A program made the position numbers and the translations under genes. Under the pieces are notes generated by a model. That model was not told where the DNA came from, searched no databases, and saw nothing but the letters and a program-made list of their open reading frames with translations. A stretch of 64,000 bases of DNA from the NCBI RefSeq assembly GCF_001931485.1, contig NZ_MSDV01000046.1, positions 186,001-250,000 of the forward strand. Reading direction: 5' to 3'. This DNA comes from Burkholderia sp. SRS-W-2-2016. GTDB lineage: Bacteria > Pseudomonadota > Gammaproteobacteria > Burkholderiales > Burkholderiaceae. Below, one piece after another: positions 23,852 to 32,283 of the stretch; the stretch's first letter is position 1, and each line of letters begins with the position of its first letter.

Positions 23852-26443
23852 TCAAACGACCACGTTCACGAGACGGCCCGGCACCACGATGATCTTCTTC
23901 GGCGCCTTGCCTTCGCTGAACTTCGCGACCATTTCGTGCGCGGCCGCGAGTTGCTCGATCGCTTCGCGCGACGCGTCCTTCGCGACCGTCAGCGCACCGC
24001 GCACCTTGCCGTTCACCTGCAGCACGAGTTCGATCTCGGCTTGTTCGAGGGCCTTTTCGTCGACCTTCGGCCACGGCGCGTCGAGCAGCGAGCCGTATTC
24101 GTCCGCGTAGCCGAGTTCCTGCCACAGCTGGAACGTCAGGTGCGGGACGACCGGGTACAGCACGCGCAGCATCACGCTGTAGGTTTCGCGCAGCACGGCC
24201 GGCTGCGCGCCCTTCGCGCCGTCGAGCGCGTTGAGCATCTTCATCGCCGCCGACACCACCGTGTTGTACTGCAGACGCTGGTAGTCGAAATCGGCCTGCT
24301 TCAGCACGCTGTAGATCTCGCGACGCAGCACCTTGTCGACTTCGGCAAGTTGCGCGGCGTCGAACTGGCCGCCGGCGCGCAGCGCGGTTTCGTTCGCGTG
24401 ACCGAAATTCCACACCCGGCGCAGGAAGCGGCTCGCGCCGTCGACGCCCGAACCCGACCACTCGAGCTGCTGCTCGGGCGGCGCGGCGAACATCACGAAC
24501 AGACGCGCGGTGTCGGCGCCGTGCTGGTCGATCAGCATCTGCGGGTCGACGCCGTTGTTCTTCGACTTCGACATCTTCTCGACGCCGCCGAGCACGACCG
24601 GCTGGCCGTCCGCGTTCAGGATCGCGCCGACCGGGCGGCCCTTGTCGTCGAACGACACGGTCACGTCGGCCGGGTTGTACCAGGTCTTCTTGCCCGCGTC
24701 GCTTTCGCGGTAATACGTTTCATTGAGCACCATGCCCTGGGTGAGCAGGTTCTTGGCCGGCTCGCCGAACTTCACGAGACCGAGGTCGCGCATCACCTTG
24801 GCCCAGAAGCGCGAGTACAGCAGGTGCAGGATCGCGTGCTCGATGCCGCCGATGTACTGGTCCATCGGCGCCCAGTAGTCGGTACGCTCGTCGACCATGG
24901 TCTTCGCGTCCGGCGATGCGTAGCGGTAGAAGTACCACGACGAATCGACGAAGGTGTCCATCGTGTCGGTTTCGCGCTTGGCCGCGCCGCCGCAGGTCGG
25001 GCAGCTGCAATTCAGGAATGCTTCGGACTTCGCGAGCGGATTGCCGGTACCGTCCGGCACCAGGTCTTCCGGCAGCACGACCGGCAGGTCTTTCTCCGGC
25101 ACCGGCACGTCGCCGCACTTCGGGCAGTGGATGATCGGAATCGGCGTGCCCCAGTAGCGCTGGCGCGACACGCCCCAGTCGCGCAGACGCCAGGTGATCT
25201 GCTTGTCGCCGAGACCGAGTTCCTTCAGGTCCGCGGCGATGCGGTCCACCGCTTCGTCGTACGCGAGGCCGTCGTACTTGCCGCTGTTGACCAGCGTGCC
25301 GGACTTCTCGCCGTACCACTCTTCCCATGCGGCGGTCGAGAACGTCTGGCCTTCGACGGCCACCACCTGCTTGATCGGCAGACCGTATTTCTTCACGAAC
25401 GCGAAGTCGCGCTCGTCGTGCGCCGGCACGCCCATCACCGCGCCTTCGCCGTAGCTCATCAGCACGTAGTTGCCGATCCACACCTCGACCTTTTCCTGGG
25501 TCAGCGGATGTGTGACGTAGAAGCCGGTCGCCATGCCCTTCTTTTCCATCGTCGCGACGTCGGCTTCGGCGACGCCGCCGCGCTTGCATTCGTCGATGAA
25601 TGCCTGCAGCTCCGGATGGTCTTTCGCGAGACGCGTGGCGAGCGGATGTTCGGCGGCGATCGCGCAGAACGTGACGCCCATGATCGTGTCGGCGCGCGTG
25701 GTGAATACGCGCAGCAGCTTCTGTTCGCCGTCGATTTCATACGGGAAACCGAAGTTCACGCCGAAGCTCTTGCCGATCCAGTTCTGCTGCATGATCTTCA
25801 CGCGCTCGGGCCAGCCGAGGCCGTCGAGATCGTTCAGCAGTTCGTCCGCGTACTGCGTGATGCGCATGTAGTACATCGGGATTTCGCGCTTTTCGACCAG
25901 CGCGCCCGAGCGCCAGCCGCGCCCGTCGATCACCTGCTCGTTCGCGAGCACGGTCTGGTCGACCGGGTCCCAGTTCACGGTGCCGGTCTTCTTGTACGCG
26001 ATGCCCTTTTCGAGCATCTTCAGGAACAGCCACTGGTTCCACTTGTAGTAGTCCGGGCTGCAGGTCGCGACTTCGCGCGACCAGTCGATCGCGAGGCCCA
26101 TCGACTGCATCTGCTTCTTCATGTAAGCGATGTTGTCGTAGGTCCACTGCGCGGGCGGCACGTTGTTGGCCATCGCGGCGTTTTCCGCCGGCATCCCGAA
26201 CGCGTCCCAGCCCATCGGCATCAGCACGTTGTAGCCGTTCATCCGCAGATAGCGGTACATCACGTCGTTGATCGTGTAGTTGCGCACGTGCCCCATGTGC
26301 AGCTTGCCCGACGGATACGGCAGCATCGAAACGCAGTAGAACTTGGGCTTGTCGGTGGTTTCCGTCGTCTTGTACGCGTCGATGGCGCGCCATTGCCCTT
26401 GCGCGGCGGCTTCGACGTCGGAGGGAACGTATTTTTCGTGCAT
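23852..26443 (-). CDS. leuS: Leucyl-tRNA synthetase
   Basis: The 863-residue class I aminoacyl-tRNA synthetase has the HIGH-type motif in PYPSGKLHMGHVRNY, the KMSKS motif in VEKMSKSKNN, and an editing (CP1) domain between them with GVPAHDERDFAF. A zinc-type cysteine cluster is visible in HCPKCGDVPVPEKDLP and CSCPTCGG. Length is that of bacterial LeuRS. It is the first gene of leuS-lptE-holA. No frameshift or missing motif is seen. Confidence 0.98.
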   Translation of the reverse strand: MHEKYVPSDVEAAAQGQWRAIDAYKTTETTDKPKFYCVSMLPYPSGKLHMGHVRNYTINDVMYRYLRMNGYNVLMPMGWDAFGMPAENAAMANNVPPAQWTYDNIAYMKKQMQSMGLAIDWSREVATCSPDYYKWNQWLFLKMLEKGIAYKKTGTVNWDPVDQTVLANEQVIDGRGWRSGALVEKREIPMYYMRITQYADELLNDLDGLGWPERVKIMQQNWIGKSFGVNFGFPYEIDGEQKLLRVFTTRADTIMGVTFCAIAAEHPLATRLAKDHPELQAFIDECKRGGVAEADVATMEKKGMATGFYVTHPLTQEKVEVWIGNYVLMSYGEGAVMGVPAHDERDFAFVKKYGLPIKQVVAVEGQTFSTAAWEEWYGEKSGTLVNSGKYDGLAYDEAVDRIAADLKELGLGDKQITWRLRDWGVSRQRYWGTPIPIIHCPKCGDVPVPEKDLPVVLPEDLVPDGTGNPLAKSEAFLNCSCPTCGGAAKRETDTMDTFVDSSWYFYRYASPDAKTMVDERTDYWAPMDQYIGGIEHAILHLLYSRFWAKVMRDLGLVKFGEPAKNLLTQGMVLNETYYRESDAGKKTWYNPADVTVSFDDKGRPVGAILNADGQPVVLGGVEKMSKSKNNGVDPQMLIDQHGADTARLFVMFAAPPEQQLEWSGSGVDGASRFLRRVWNFGHANETALRAGGQFDAAQLAEVDKVLRREIYSVLKQADFDYQRLQYNTVVSAAMKMLNALDGAKGAQPAVLRETYSVMLRVLYPVVPHLTFQLWQELGYADEYGSLLDAPWPKVDEKALEQAEIELVLQVNGKVRGALTVAKDASREAIEQLAAAHEMVAKFSEGKAPKKIIVVPGRLVNVVV

Positions 26444-26629
26444 GGTGTGATGGGATCGCTAGGTTCGGTGCTTTCGCACCGGCCTTGGTGCTCTGCAGGA
26501 TGTGGATGCTTTGTTTCCCCGTTGGCGGGGAAAGCGTCGATTATACCGTTCGCGGACGGGTGCGCCGCGCGGCGTGGCGCGGGGTTTGGCTCGCGGCGCG
26601 GCTCGCGGTCCGGCGCGCGGCGCGGCGGT

Positions 26630-27061
26630 TCAGGGTTGCGCGGCGGGCGGCGGCGGGTCGGTGACGAAGCCGAGCCGTTCGAGCCCCGCCTGCTGCGCGG
26701 CGCCCATCACCTGGGCGATCACTTCGTAGCGGGTCGAGCGCTCCGCGCGCAGCTGGATTTCGGGTTGCTCGGACTGCTTGCCGGCTTCGGCGAAGCGCTC
26801 GCGCAGCTGCGCGAGCGTCAGCGGCTGGCCATTCCAGTAGAGCCGGCCGGCGCCGTCGATCGACAGCGCGATGGTCTGCGGGGTCTGGCGCGCGGGCGCC
26901 GCGGCGACCTTCGGCAGATCGAGCCGGATTGCGTGCGAGAACAGCGGCGCGGTGATGATGAAAATCACCAGCAGCACCAGCATCACGTCGATCAACGGCG
27001 TCATGTTGATCTCGGCCATCGGCGCGGCCGTCTGCTTTTTCTCGAGTCCGCCGAATGCCAT
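26630..27061 (-). CDS. exbD: ExbD/TolR family biopolymer transport protein
   Basis: The 143-residue protein has a short cytoplasmic N-terminus, one transmembrane helix containing the conserved aspartate (MTPLIDVMLVLLVIFIIT), and a periplasmic domain. With the ExbB-like protein encoded 30 bases upstream it forms a proton-driven motor that energises TonB or Tol functions. No tonB or tolA is adjacent, so the partner is unknown; the pair could equally be called TolQR-like. Confidence 0.87.
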   Translation of the reverse strand: MAFGGLEKKQTAAPMAEINMTPLIDVMLVLLVIFIITAPLFSHAIRLDLPKVAAAPARQTPQTIALSIDGAGRLYWNGQPLTLAQLRERFAEAGKQSEQPEIQLRAERSTRYEVIAQVMGAAQQAGLERLGFVTDPPPPAAQP

Positions 27062-27091
27062 GTCGCCTCCTTGCGTCCGGGCGTGCCGGTG

Positions 27092-27814
27092 TCAGCGCTG
27101 CGTCTCGCGCGCCGCCATCGGCTGCGTACGCGGCGGCGCCGGCGCGTGCTCGGCCGGCGCGCACACATAGGCGTGCAGATCGTGCGCGAAGCCGTCGAGT
27201 TCCTCGGACAATTGCCGTACCAGCCGCCCGAGCACGTTGTACGCGAGCACCGCCGGAATCGCGACCACCAGGCCGAACGCGGTCATGATCAGCGCCTCGC
27301 CGACCGGGCCGGCGACGTTCTCGATCTGCGCCTGGCCGCTCGCCGCGATGCTGCCGAGCGCGTGATAGATGCCCCACACGGTGCCGAGCAGCCCGACGAA
27401 CGGCGCGGTGCTGCCGACCGATGCAAGCAGCACCTGGCCGAATTCGAGCCGCCGTTGCGAGGCGTTGAGCGCCTGGCGCAGCGCGCGCAGCACCCGTTCG
27501 CTACGTTCGACGCGCGCGAGCAGCGCGCCCGGAATCTCGACCTCGGCCGCATGCAGCGCCGCTTCGGCGAGCGGTGCAAAAACGCGCTCGCGGTCCGTGC
27601 GCCTGAGCGTGGCGACGCCCTCGGCAAGAGTCGGCGCTTGCCAGAACCTCGCGATCGCGCGCGCCGCCTGGCGTTTCGCGCGCGTCAATATCCAGCTCTT
27701 GACGATCAGAAAGCACCAGCTCGCAATCGACATGGCCAGCAGCACATACGCGACGCCATGCGTGATCGCGTCGCTGGTTTGCAGGTAATGGATGATGCCG
27801 CTGCTGCCTGCCAT
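27092..27814 (-). CDS. exbB: MotA/TolQ/ExbB proton channel family protein
   Basis: The 240-residue inner-membrane protein has three hydrophobic helices. The long central one with GSTAPFVGLLGTVWGIYHAL and the following EALIMTAFGLVVAIPAVLAYN are the family signature that lines the proton path. It precedes the exbD-like gene and follows dapB by about 90 bases on the same strand. The C-terminal 20 residues are Pro/Ala-rich. Confidence 0.88.
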   Translation of the reverse strand: MAGSSGIIHYLQTSDAITHGVAYVLLAMSIASWCFLIVKSWILTRAKRQAARAIARFWQAPTLAEGVATLRRTDRERVFAPLAEAALHAAEVEIPGALLARVERSERVLRALRQALNASQRRLEFGQVLLASVGSTAPFVGLLGTVWGIYHALGSIAASGQAQIENVAGPVGEALIMTAFGLVVAIPAVLAYNVLGRLVRQLSEELDGFAHDLHAYVCAPAEHAPAPPRTQPMAARETQR

Positions 27815-27901
27815 CTGACCTCGCCGTCGGAAAGTGACTTCGGGATGACTTCAGGAGCGAGGGCGCGCGCCGCGCGGCCCCCGTGCGTAACCCGTCTGCG
27901 C

Positions 27902-28699
27902 TCAACGCAGACCGAGCACGTCCTGCATGTCGAAGAAGCCGGTGTTGTGGCCTTCGAGGAAGCGTACAGCACGCAGCGCGCCTTGTGCATACGACAGACG
28001 GCTCGCCGACTTGTGGGTGATCTCGATGCGCTCGCCGATGCCCGCGAACAGCACCGTGTGATCGCCGACGATATCGCCGCCGCGAATCGCCGAGAAGCCG
28101 ATCGTGGACGGATCGCGCTCGCCGGTCACGCCTTCGCGGCCGTACACCGCGCAGTCGTCGAGATTACGGCCGAGCGCGTCGGCGATCACCTCGCCCATCG
28201 TCAGCGCGGTGCCGGACGGCGCGTCGACCTTGTGGCGATGGTGCGCTTCGATGATCTCGATGTCGTAGCCGGTCGCGAACTGGCGCGCCGCGTATTCGAG
28301 CAGCTTCAGCGTGACGTTCACGCCAACGCTCATGTTCGACGCGAACACCACGCCGATTTTCTCCGACGCCGCGCGCAGCTGCGCCTTCTGCTCGCTGTCG
28401 AAGCCGGTCGTGCCGATCACCATTTTCACGTTGTGGCGCTGCGCGGCTTCGAGATGCTGGAGCGTCGCGTCCGGACGCGTGAAGTCGATCAGGTAGTCGG
28501 AGTCGGCGAACACGCGCTCGATGTCGCCGGAAAGCAGCACACCGGTCTGCTTGCCGAGGAACGCGCCGGCGTCCTGGCCGAGCTGCGCGGCGCCGGTACG
28601 GCAGAGCGCGCCGGACAGCGTCGCGCCGGCATCGTTGAGAACGGTTTCGATCAGCATGCGGCCCATACGGCCCGATGCGCCAGCAATGGCAATTTTCAT
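27902..28699 (-). CDS. dapB: 4-hydroxy-tetrahydrodipicolinate reductase
   Basis: The 265-residue enzyme reduces the dihydrodipicolinate precursor in lysine and meso-diaminopimelate synthesis. It has the N-terminal nucleotide-binding GASGRMGRM, the substrate-binding EAHHRHKVDAPSGTAL with catalytic His-Lys residues, and IGTTGF. The start at 28699 (MKIAIAGASG) is the conserved one; the open frame upstream is not homologous. It lies between bamE and the exbB-exbD pair, all on the minus strand. Confidence 0.96.
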   Translation of the reverse strand: MKIAIAGASGRMGRMLIETVLNDAGATLSGALCRTGAAQLGQDAGAFLGKQTGVLLSGDIERVFADSDYLIDFTRPDATLQHLEAAQRHNVKMVIGTTGFDSEQKAQLRAASEKIGVVFASNMSVGVNVTLKLLEYAARQFATGYDIEIIEAHHRHKVDAPSGTALTMGEVIADALGRNLDDCAVYGREGVTGERDPSTIGFSAIRGGDIVGDHTVLFAGIGERIEITHKSASRLSYAQGALRAVRFLEGHNTGFFDMQDVLGLR

Positions 28700-28964
28700 G
28701 ACGGTGAGGATTCGAAAAGACACAGCCGGAAATGGCTTCCGGCAAACGCGACCCGGCAGATGCGCCGGCACGGATGGTTGGGCGCGCGCGCCCGGCGAAA
28801 TTCGGTTCGAACGGCGAGCGGCGCTGGCAGCACACACGCCCACGTCGCGCGAGCGGTTCGCCCGGTGGGACCGAGCCGCATCGCGCGGTAGGACCAACCC
28901 AAAACCCAACTTCGGCGGGCGTCGCGCGGCACGCGCCACCCGCCTCACAACAACGACAGCAGGC

Positions 28965-29825
28965 TTACTCGCCCGTGCCCGAACCCGACGGCGAGCCGGT
29001 CAGCGGCGCGTTCAGCGTCGGACCGCTGCTTTGCGAACCGTTCGGGCCGACCGGATTGCTGTTGTCCGACGGCGCCGCCGGCGGCGGCGGACGGTGGAAC
29101 TGGAATTGCGGCTGGCCGCCGCTGGTCGGGCCTTGCGTCGGGATCCCGCCGGCGTTCGCACGCGGCGCGGAAGCCCGCGCGCTCGACGTACCGTTCGACG
29201 TCGTCACCGCGCTGGTTGCGCGATTGGCGGCCTGGGCGGCTTCCGCGTTGGCGTCCGTGGACGGCGCGGCAACCTGCGCGGCGCCTTCCACCGACGGCGA
29301 GCGGGTCGTGTCGATGGTCGGCGCGCCGCCGGCAACCGCCGCGCTCGCGGCGGCGGCGTCGCTGGCGGCCACCGCGTTGGCGGCCTCGGCCGCGCTCGTC
29401 GCGCGCACCGGCGCCGCGTTCGGCCGGCGGCCGCTGCGGTCGCCGTCGATTTCGGCCAGCAGTTCGAGATTGCTCGGCAGATCCTCGCCGCCCGTCCAAT
29501 GGGTCACGAGGTCGCCGGAGAAGTACACGACGAAGTCGCGCTGCTGCACGATCGACGTGTTACCGCGCTTGAAATAGAACACGTAATCCCAGCGATCCGC
29601 GTGGAACATGTCGGTCAACAGCGGCGTGCCGAGCACCTGGCGCGCCTGCGCGCGGGTCATGCCAACCTTCATCTGGCCGGCCATTTCCTGCGACACGAAG
29701 TTACCTTGCACCACCGTAATGCGATACGGCGTGATGTGCTGGGCAAAGCGCTGGGTCAGGCTGTCGTAGGTGGAACATCCGGCAAGTACCGCGACAGTCG
29801 CAACAGCGATCAAGGTACCCCGCAT
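28965..29825 (-). CDS. bamE: Outer membrane assembly lipoprotein BamE with long C-terminal extension
   Basis: BamE (SmpA/OmlA) is a lipoprotein of the BAM complex that folds outer-membrane proteins. From the start at 29825 the lipobox LAGC ends at Cys17; the BamE domain follows with GNFVSQEMAGQMKVGMTRAQARQVLGTPLLTD and DRWDYVFYF. The domain ends near residue 125, and about 160 further residues rich in Ala, Pro, Asn and Gly follow, making 286 in all against roughly 110-180 in most species. GGGGGAG precedes this ATG; an earlier ATG at 29864 is possible. It diverges from fur. Confidence 0.9.
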   Translation of the reverse strand: MRGTLIAVATVAVLAGCSTYDSLTQRFAQHITPYRITVVQGNFVSQEMAGQMKVGMTRAQARQVLGTPLLTDMFHADRWDYVFYFKRGNTSIVQQRDFVVYFSGDLVTHWTGGEDLPSNLELLAEIDGDRSGRRPNAAPVRATSAAEAANAVAASDAAAASAAVAGGAPTIDTTRSPSVEGAAQVAAPSTDANAEAAQAANRATSAVTTSNGTSSARASAPRANAGGIPTQGPTSGGQPQFQFHRPPPPAAPSDNSNPVGPNGSQSSGPTLNAPLTGSPSGSGTGE

Positions 29826-29978
29826 GCGGCTCCCCCGGTAAATCAATTGAGATTTAGAAATCATTTCACTCACCGTGCGGGCCCTCTGGCGGGCCGCGCT
29901 CATTCCATCGAAGATGACCAGAACGGCAAAAACACATTACTATGAGAGCCCAGCATTGTACTCTAGGGATCCCTTGTC

Positions 29979-30407
29979 ATGACCAATCCAACCGATCTCA
30001 AGAATATCGGGCTCAAGGCGACCCTTCCGCGCCTCAAAATCCTTGAGATTTTCCAGCACAGTCCGGTGCGTCACCTGACCGCCGAAGACGTGTACCGCAA
30101 CCTCCTGCACGAGGAACTCGATATCGGTCTCGCGACCGTGTATCGCGTGCTGACGCAATTCGAGCAGGCCGGCCTGCTCTCGCGCAGCAACTTCGAGTCG
30201 GGCAAGGCGGTGTTCGAACTGAACGAGGGGTCGCACCACGACCACCTCGTGTGCCTCGATTGCGGGCTGGTCGAAGAATTTTTCGACTCCGAAATCGAAA
30301 GCCGTCAGCAGTCCATCGCGAAGGAACGCGGCTTCAAACTGCAGGAACACGCACTGGCACTGTATGGAGCGTGTACGAAGGAGAATTGCCCGCATCGCAA
30401 GCATTAA
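29979..30407 (+). CDS. fur: Ferric uptake regulator
   Basis: The 142-residue metalloregulator has an N-terminal winged helix DNA-binding domain (LPRLKILEIFQHSP, DIGLATVYRVLTQFEQAGLL) and a C-terminal dimerisation domain. Metal-binding features include the histidine cluster SHHDHLVC, CLDCG, and the C-terminal cysteine pair in CTKENCPH. With iron it represses siderophore and uptake genes. It is divergent from bamE over a 150-base gap, the conserved betaproteobacterial arrangement. Confidence 0.97.
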   Translation: MTNPTDLKNIGLKATLPRLKILEIFQHSPVRHLTAEDVYRNLLHEELDIGLATVYRVLTQFEQAGLLSRSNFESGKAVFELNEGSHHDHLVCLDCGLVEEFFDSEIESRQQSIAKERGFKLQEHALALYGACTKENCPHRKH

Positions 30408-30457
30408 GTGCTGATGCGTCGTGGGCCGCGTGGAAGTAAGCGGCCCGGCAAGTCGAC

Positions 30458-30500
30458 GAAAAAAAGCCCGGCCGATGAGAATCGGCCGGGCTTTTTCATT
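30458..30500. terminator. Bidirectional terminator between fur and allA
   Basis: A stem AAAAAGCCCGGCCGAT/ATCGGCCGGGCTTTTT with a short loop is flanked by A and T runs on the two sides. Confidence 0.92.
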
Positions 30501-30548
30501 GTCGCGGCGTAAATGGCTTGCGTCCCCGCCGCCGTGCGTCCCGATGCG

Positions 30549-31061
30549 TCAGGCGGCCAGCTCGGCGCTCGCCTCGAACGCCAGCCGCCACGGGTGAGCC
30601 AGCTGCAACTCATCGCAATTGGGCCCCTCGCCGCCACGATCGACGACGACGAAATCGCTGACCCGGTCGAGCGCGAGCAGCGAATGGTGCCAGACCCCTT
30701 TCGCATAATTGACGCCCTGCCACGCATCGGTCCAGAACGCGCGCATCTGCGCCGGATCGAACTCGCCGGCCGGCGCGACCACCACCAGATAGCGGCCCGC
30801 GTGTAATGGAATGAAAGCCTGGCTGCCGAGCGGATGCCGCTCCATCATCGTGATCTCGACCGGCAGCGCGCGCGGCTGCGCGCGAAACAGGTTGATCAGC
30901 GTGCGGCCGCCGCCGTCCGTCACGTCGACGCGCGCGAGGTCGTGAAAGCGCTCGGTCGTGCCGCCGTTGATCGGAAAATGCCGCGCGCCATCGAGTTCGA
31001 TCACGTCGCCGAACGGGGCGAACGCCGCGCGCGTCAAACGCTCCACTTGCAGGGTCTTCAT
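30549..31061 (-). CDS. allA: Ureidoglycolate lyase
   Basis: The 170-residue cupin-fold enzyme splits ureidoglycolate into glyoxylate and urea, the step after allantoicase. Recognisable AllA segments are FAPFGDVIELDG, PINGGTTERFHDLARVDV, ITMMERHPLGSQAFIPL and YAKGVWHHSLLAL. It follows the allantoicase gene by 23 bases. Downstream it meets the fur terminator. Confidence 0.94.
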   Translation of the reverse strand: MKTLQVERLTRAAFAPFGDVIELDGARHFPINGGTTERFHDLARVDVTDGGGRTLINLFRAQPRALPVEITMMERHPLGSQAFIPLHAGRYLVVVAPAGEFDPAQMRAFWTDAWQGVNYAKGVWHHSLLALDRVSDFVVVDRGGEGPNCDELQLAHPWRLAFEASAELAA

Positions 31062-31084
31062 AAGCGCCGCTCCATCACGTTGCG

Positions 31085-32092
31085 TTAAACGACCTCGCCC
31101 CACAGACGCAGACGCGATACGCCGCCGTCGGGGAAGATATTGAAACGCACGTGCGTGACCGCCCCGAGCGCCGCGAGGTCGCTGAACGTATGCACGTGAT
31201 CCATCTGCAGTTTCTGCTCGCCGAGCAGCACCGGCCAGAACATCGCCTGGGTGACCAGCGAGTCGTCGGTGCCGCCCGTCACCGAGGCCGCCTGCAGCGA
31301 GCAGCGGTCCGGGAAATTGCCCTTGAAGTGCGCGGTGTCCACTTCGATCTTGCGGATCACGCCCGGCCGCGCGAGCGCGACGATCGCCCAGTCGTTGCCC
31401 GGCTCGCGCCGGCGCCGGGTTTCCCAGCCGTCGCCCATGTTGACGCCGCGGCCCGGCATCAGCATCTGCGAGGCCGGCCCGAAATGCTGGTTGTTCGCGG
31501 CGACGAGGTACGCGCCGTTTTCGACCGCGGCGAGGTCGAGCAGCGTGCCGGGCTCGACCCGCGACCAGTCGCGCTGCGGCTGGCCGTACACGCGCAGCCG
31601 CGCGAGCCCGCCGTCCGGATACAGATTCACGCGCAGATGGGTGAACGGGCGCGCGTCGTTCACTTCCACGTAGTGATGCTGGTTGCCCTGCAGCGTGGTG
31701 GCCGGCACCAGCGTCTGCCAGTCGGTCTGCTCGGGCGGCGTCTCGGCGTCGCTGTAGCAGCCGTCGATCGATGCGGCCGGCGGGAAATTGCCGGTGAAGT
31801 GGCTGGTATCGAGATCGACGCCGTGCACGACGCCCGGCCGCGCCAACCGGATCACGCAAAAGTCGTGGCCGGTGGTGCGCTTGCGGCGGGTTTCCCAGCC
31901 GTCCATCCACTTGCCGTGGTCGTCGTACTTGCCGGGGATGAACACCGCCGGCTGCGGCTCGAGCATGCGCTCCTTCGGCGCGAAGAATTCATCGCTCGCG
32001 AACAGCGCTTTCGCGCCGAGCCGCGGGTCGGCGAGGTTCATGTAGCGGCGCGTGAAGGCGGGAGCGTTGGGATCGAGAATCGGATTGGCCAT
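31085..32092 (-). CDS. alc: Allantoicase
   Basis: The 335-residue protein is built from two allantoicase repeats, each containing GWETRRxR and DTxHFxGNFP motifs (around residues 65-105 and 220-260). It hydrolyses allantoate to ureidoglycolate and urea in purine breakdown. It precedes allA and follows the dctA-like gene on the same strand. Allantoinase and uricase are not in the window, so the locus covers only the late steps. Confidence 0.95.
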   Translation of the reverse strand: MANPILDPNAPAFTRRYMNLADPRLGAKALFASDEFFAPKERMLEPQPAVFIPGKYDDHGKWMDGWETRRKRTTGHDFCVIRLARPGVVHGVDLDTSHFTGNFPPAASIDGCYSDAETPPEQTDWQTLVPATTLQGNQHHYVEVNDARPFTHLRVNLYPDGGLARLRVYGQPQRDWSRVEPGTLLDLAAVENGAYLVAANNQHFGPASQMLMPGRGVNMGDGWETRRRREPGNDWAIVALARPGVIRKIEVDTAHFKGNFPDRCSLQAASVTGGTDDSLVTQAMFWPVLLGEQKLQMDHVHTFSDLAALGAVTHVRFNIFPDGGVSRLRLWGEVV

Positions 32093-32283
32093 GATGTCGG
32101 TCGGTATCGGTAAGGGACAGGAACGAAGCAAGGAAGCTGGAAGCGCCGGCTCAGTGAGTCTCAGTGAGGGAGAAGCTTCGCCGGCGCGGTGAGCGCGCCG
32201 CTGCGGCGCGCGAAAACATCGGTAACGGAAAGCGGACAACAGCGGGTGGTTGGTCCGGTCAGGCCGGCCCACCCGCCCTTCGA

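Noticed and set aside
23936..28891. A 1651-codon plus-strand open frame across leuS, exbDB and dapB
   Set aside because: It is the antisense shadow of high-GC genes on the minus strand. Its composition is Arg/Ala/Gly-rich with no recognisable domain.
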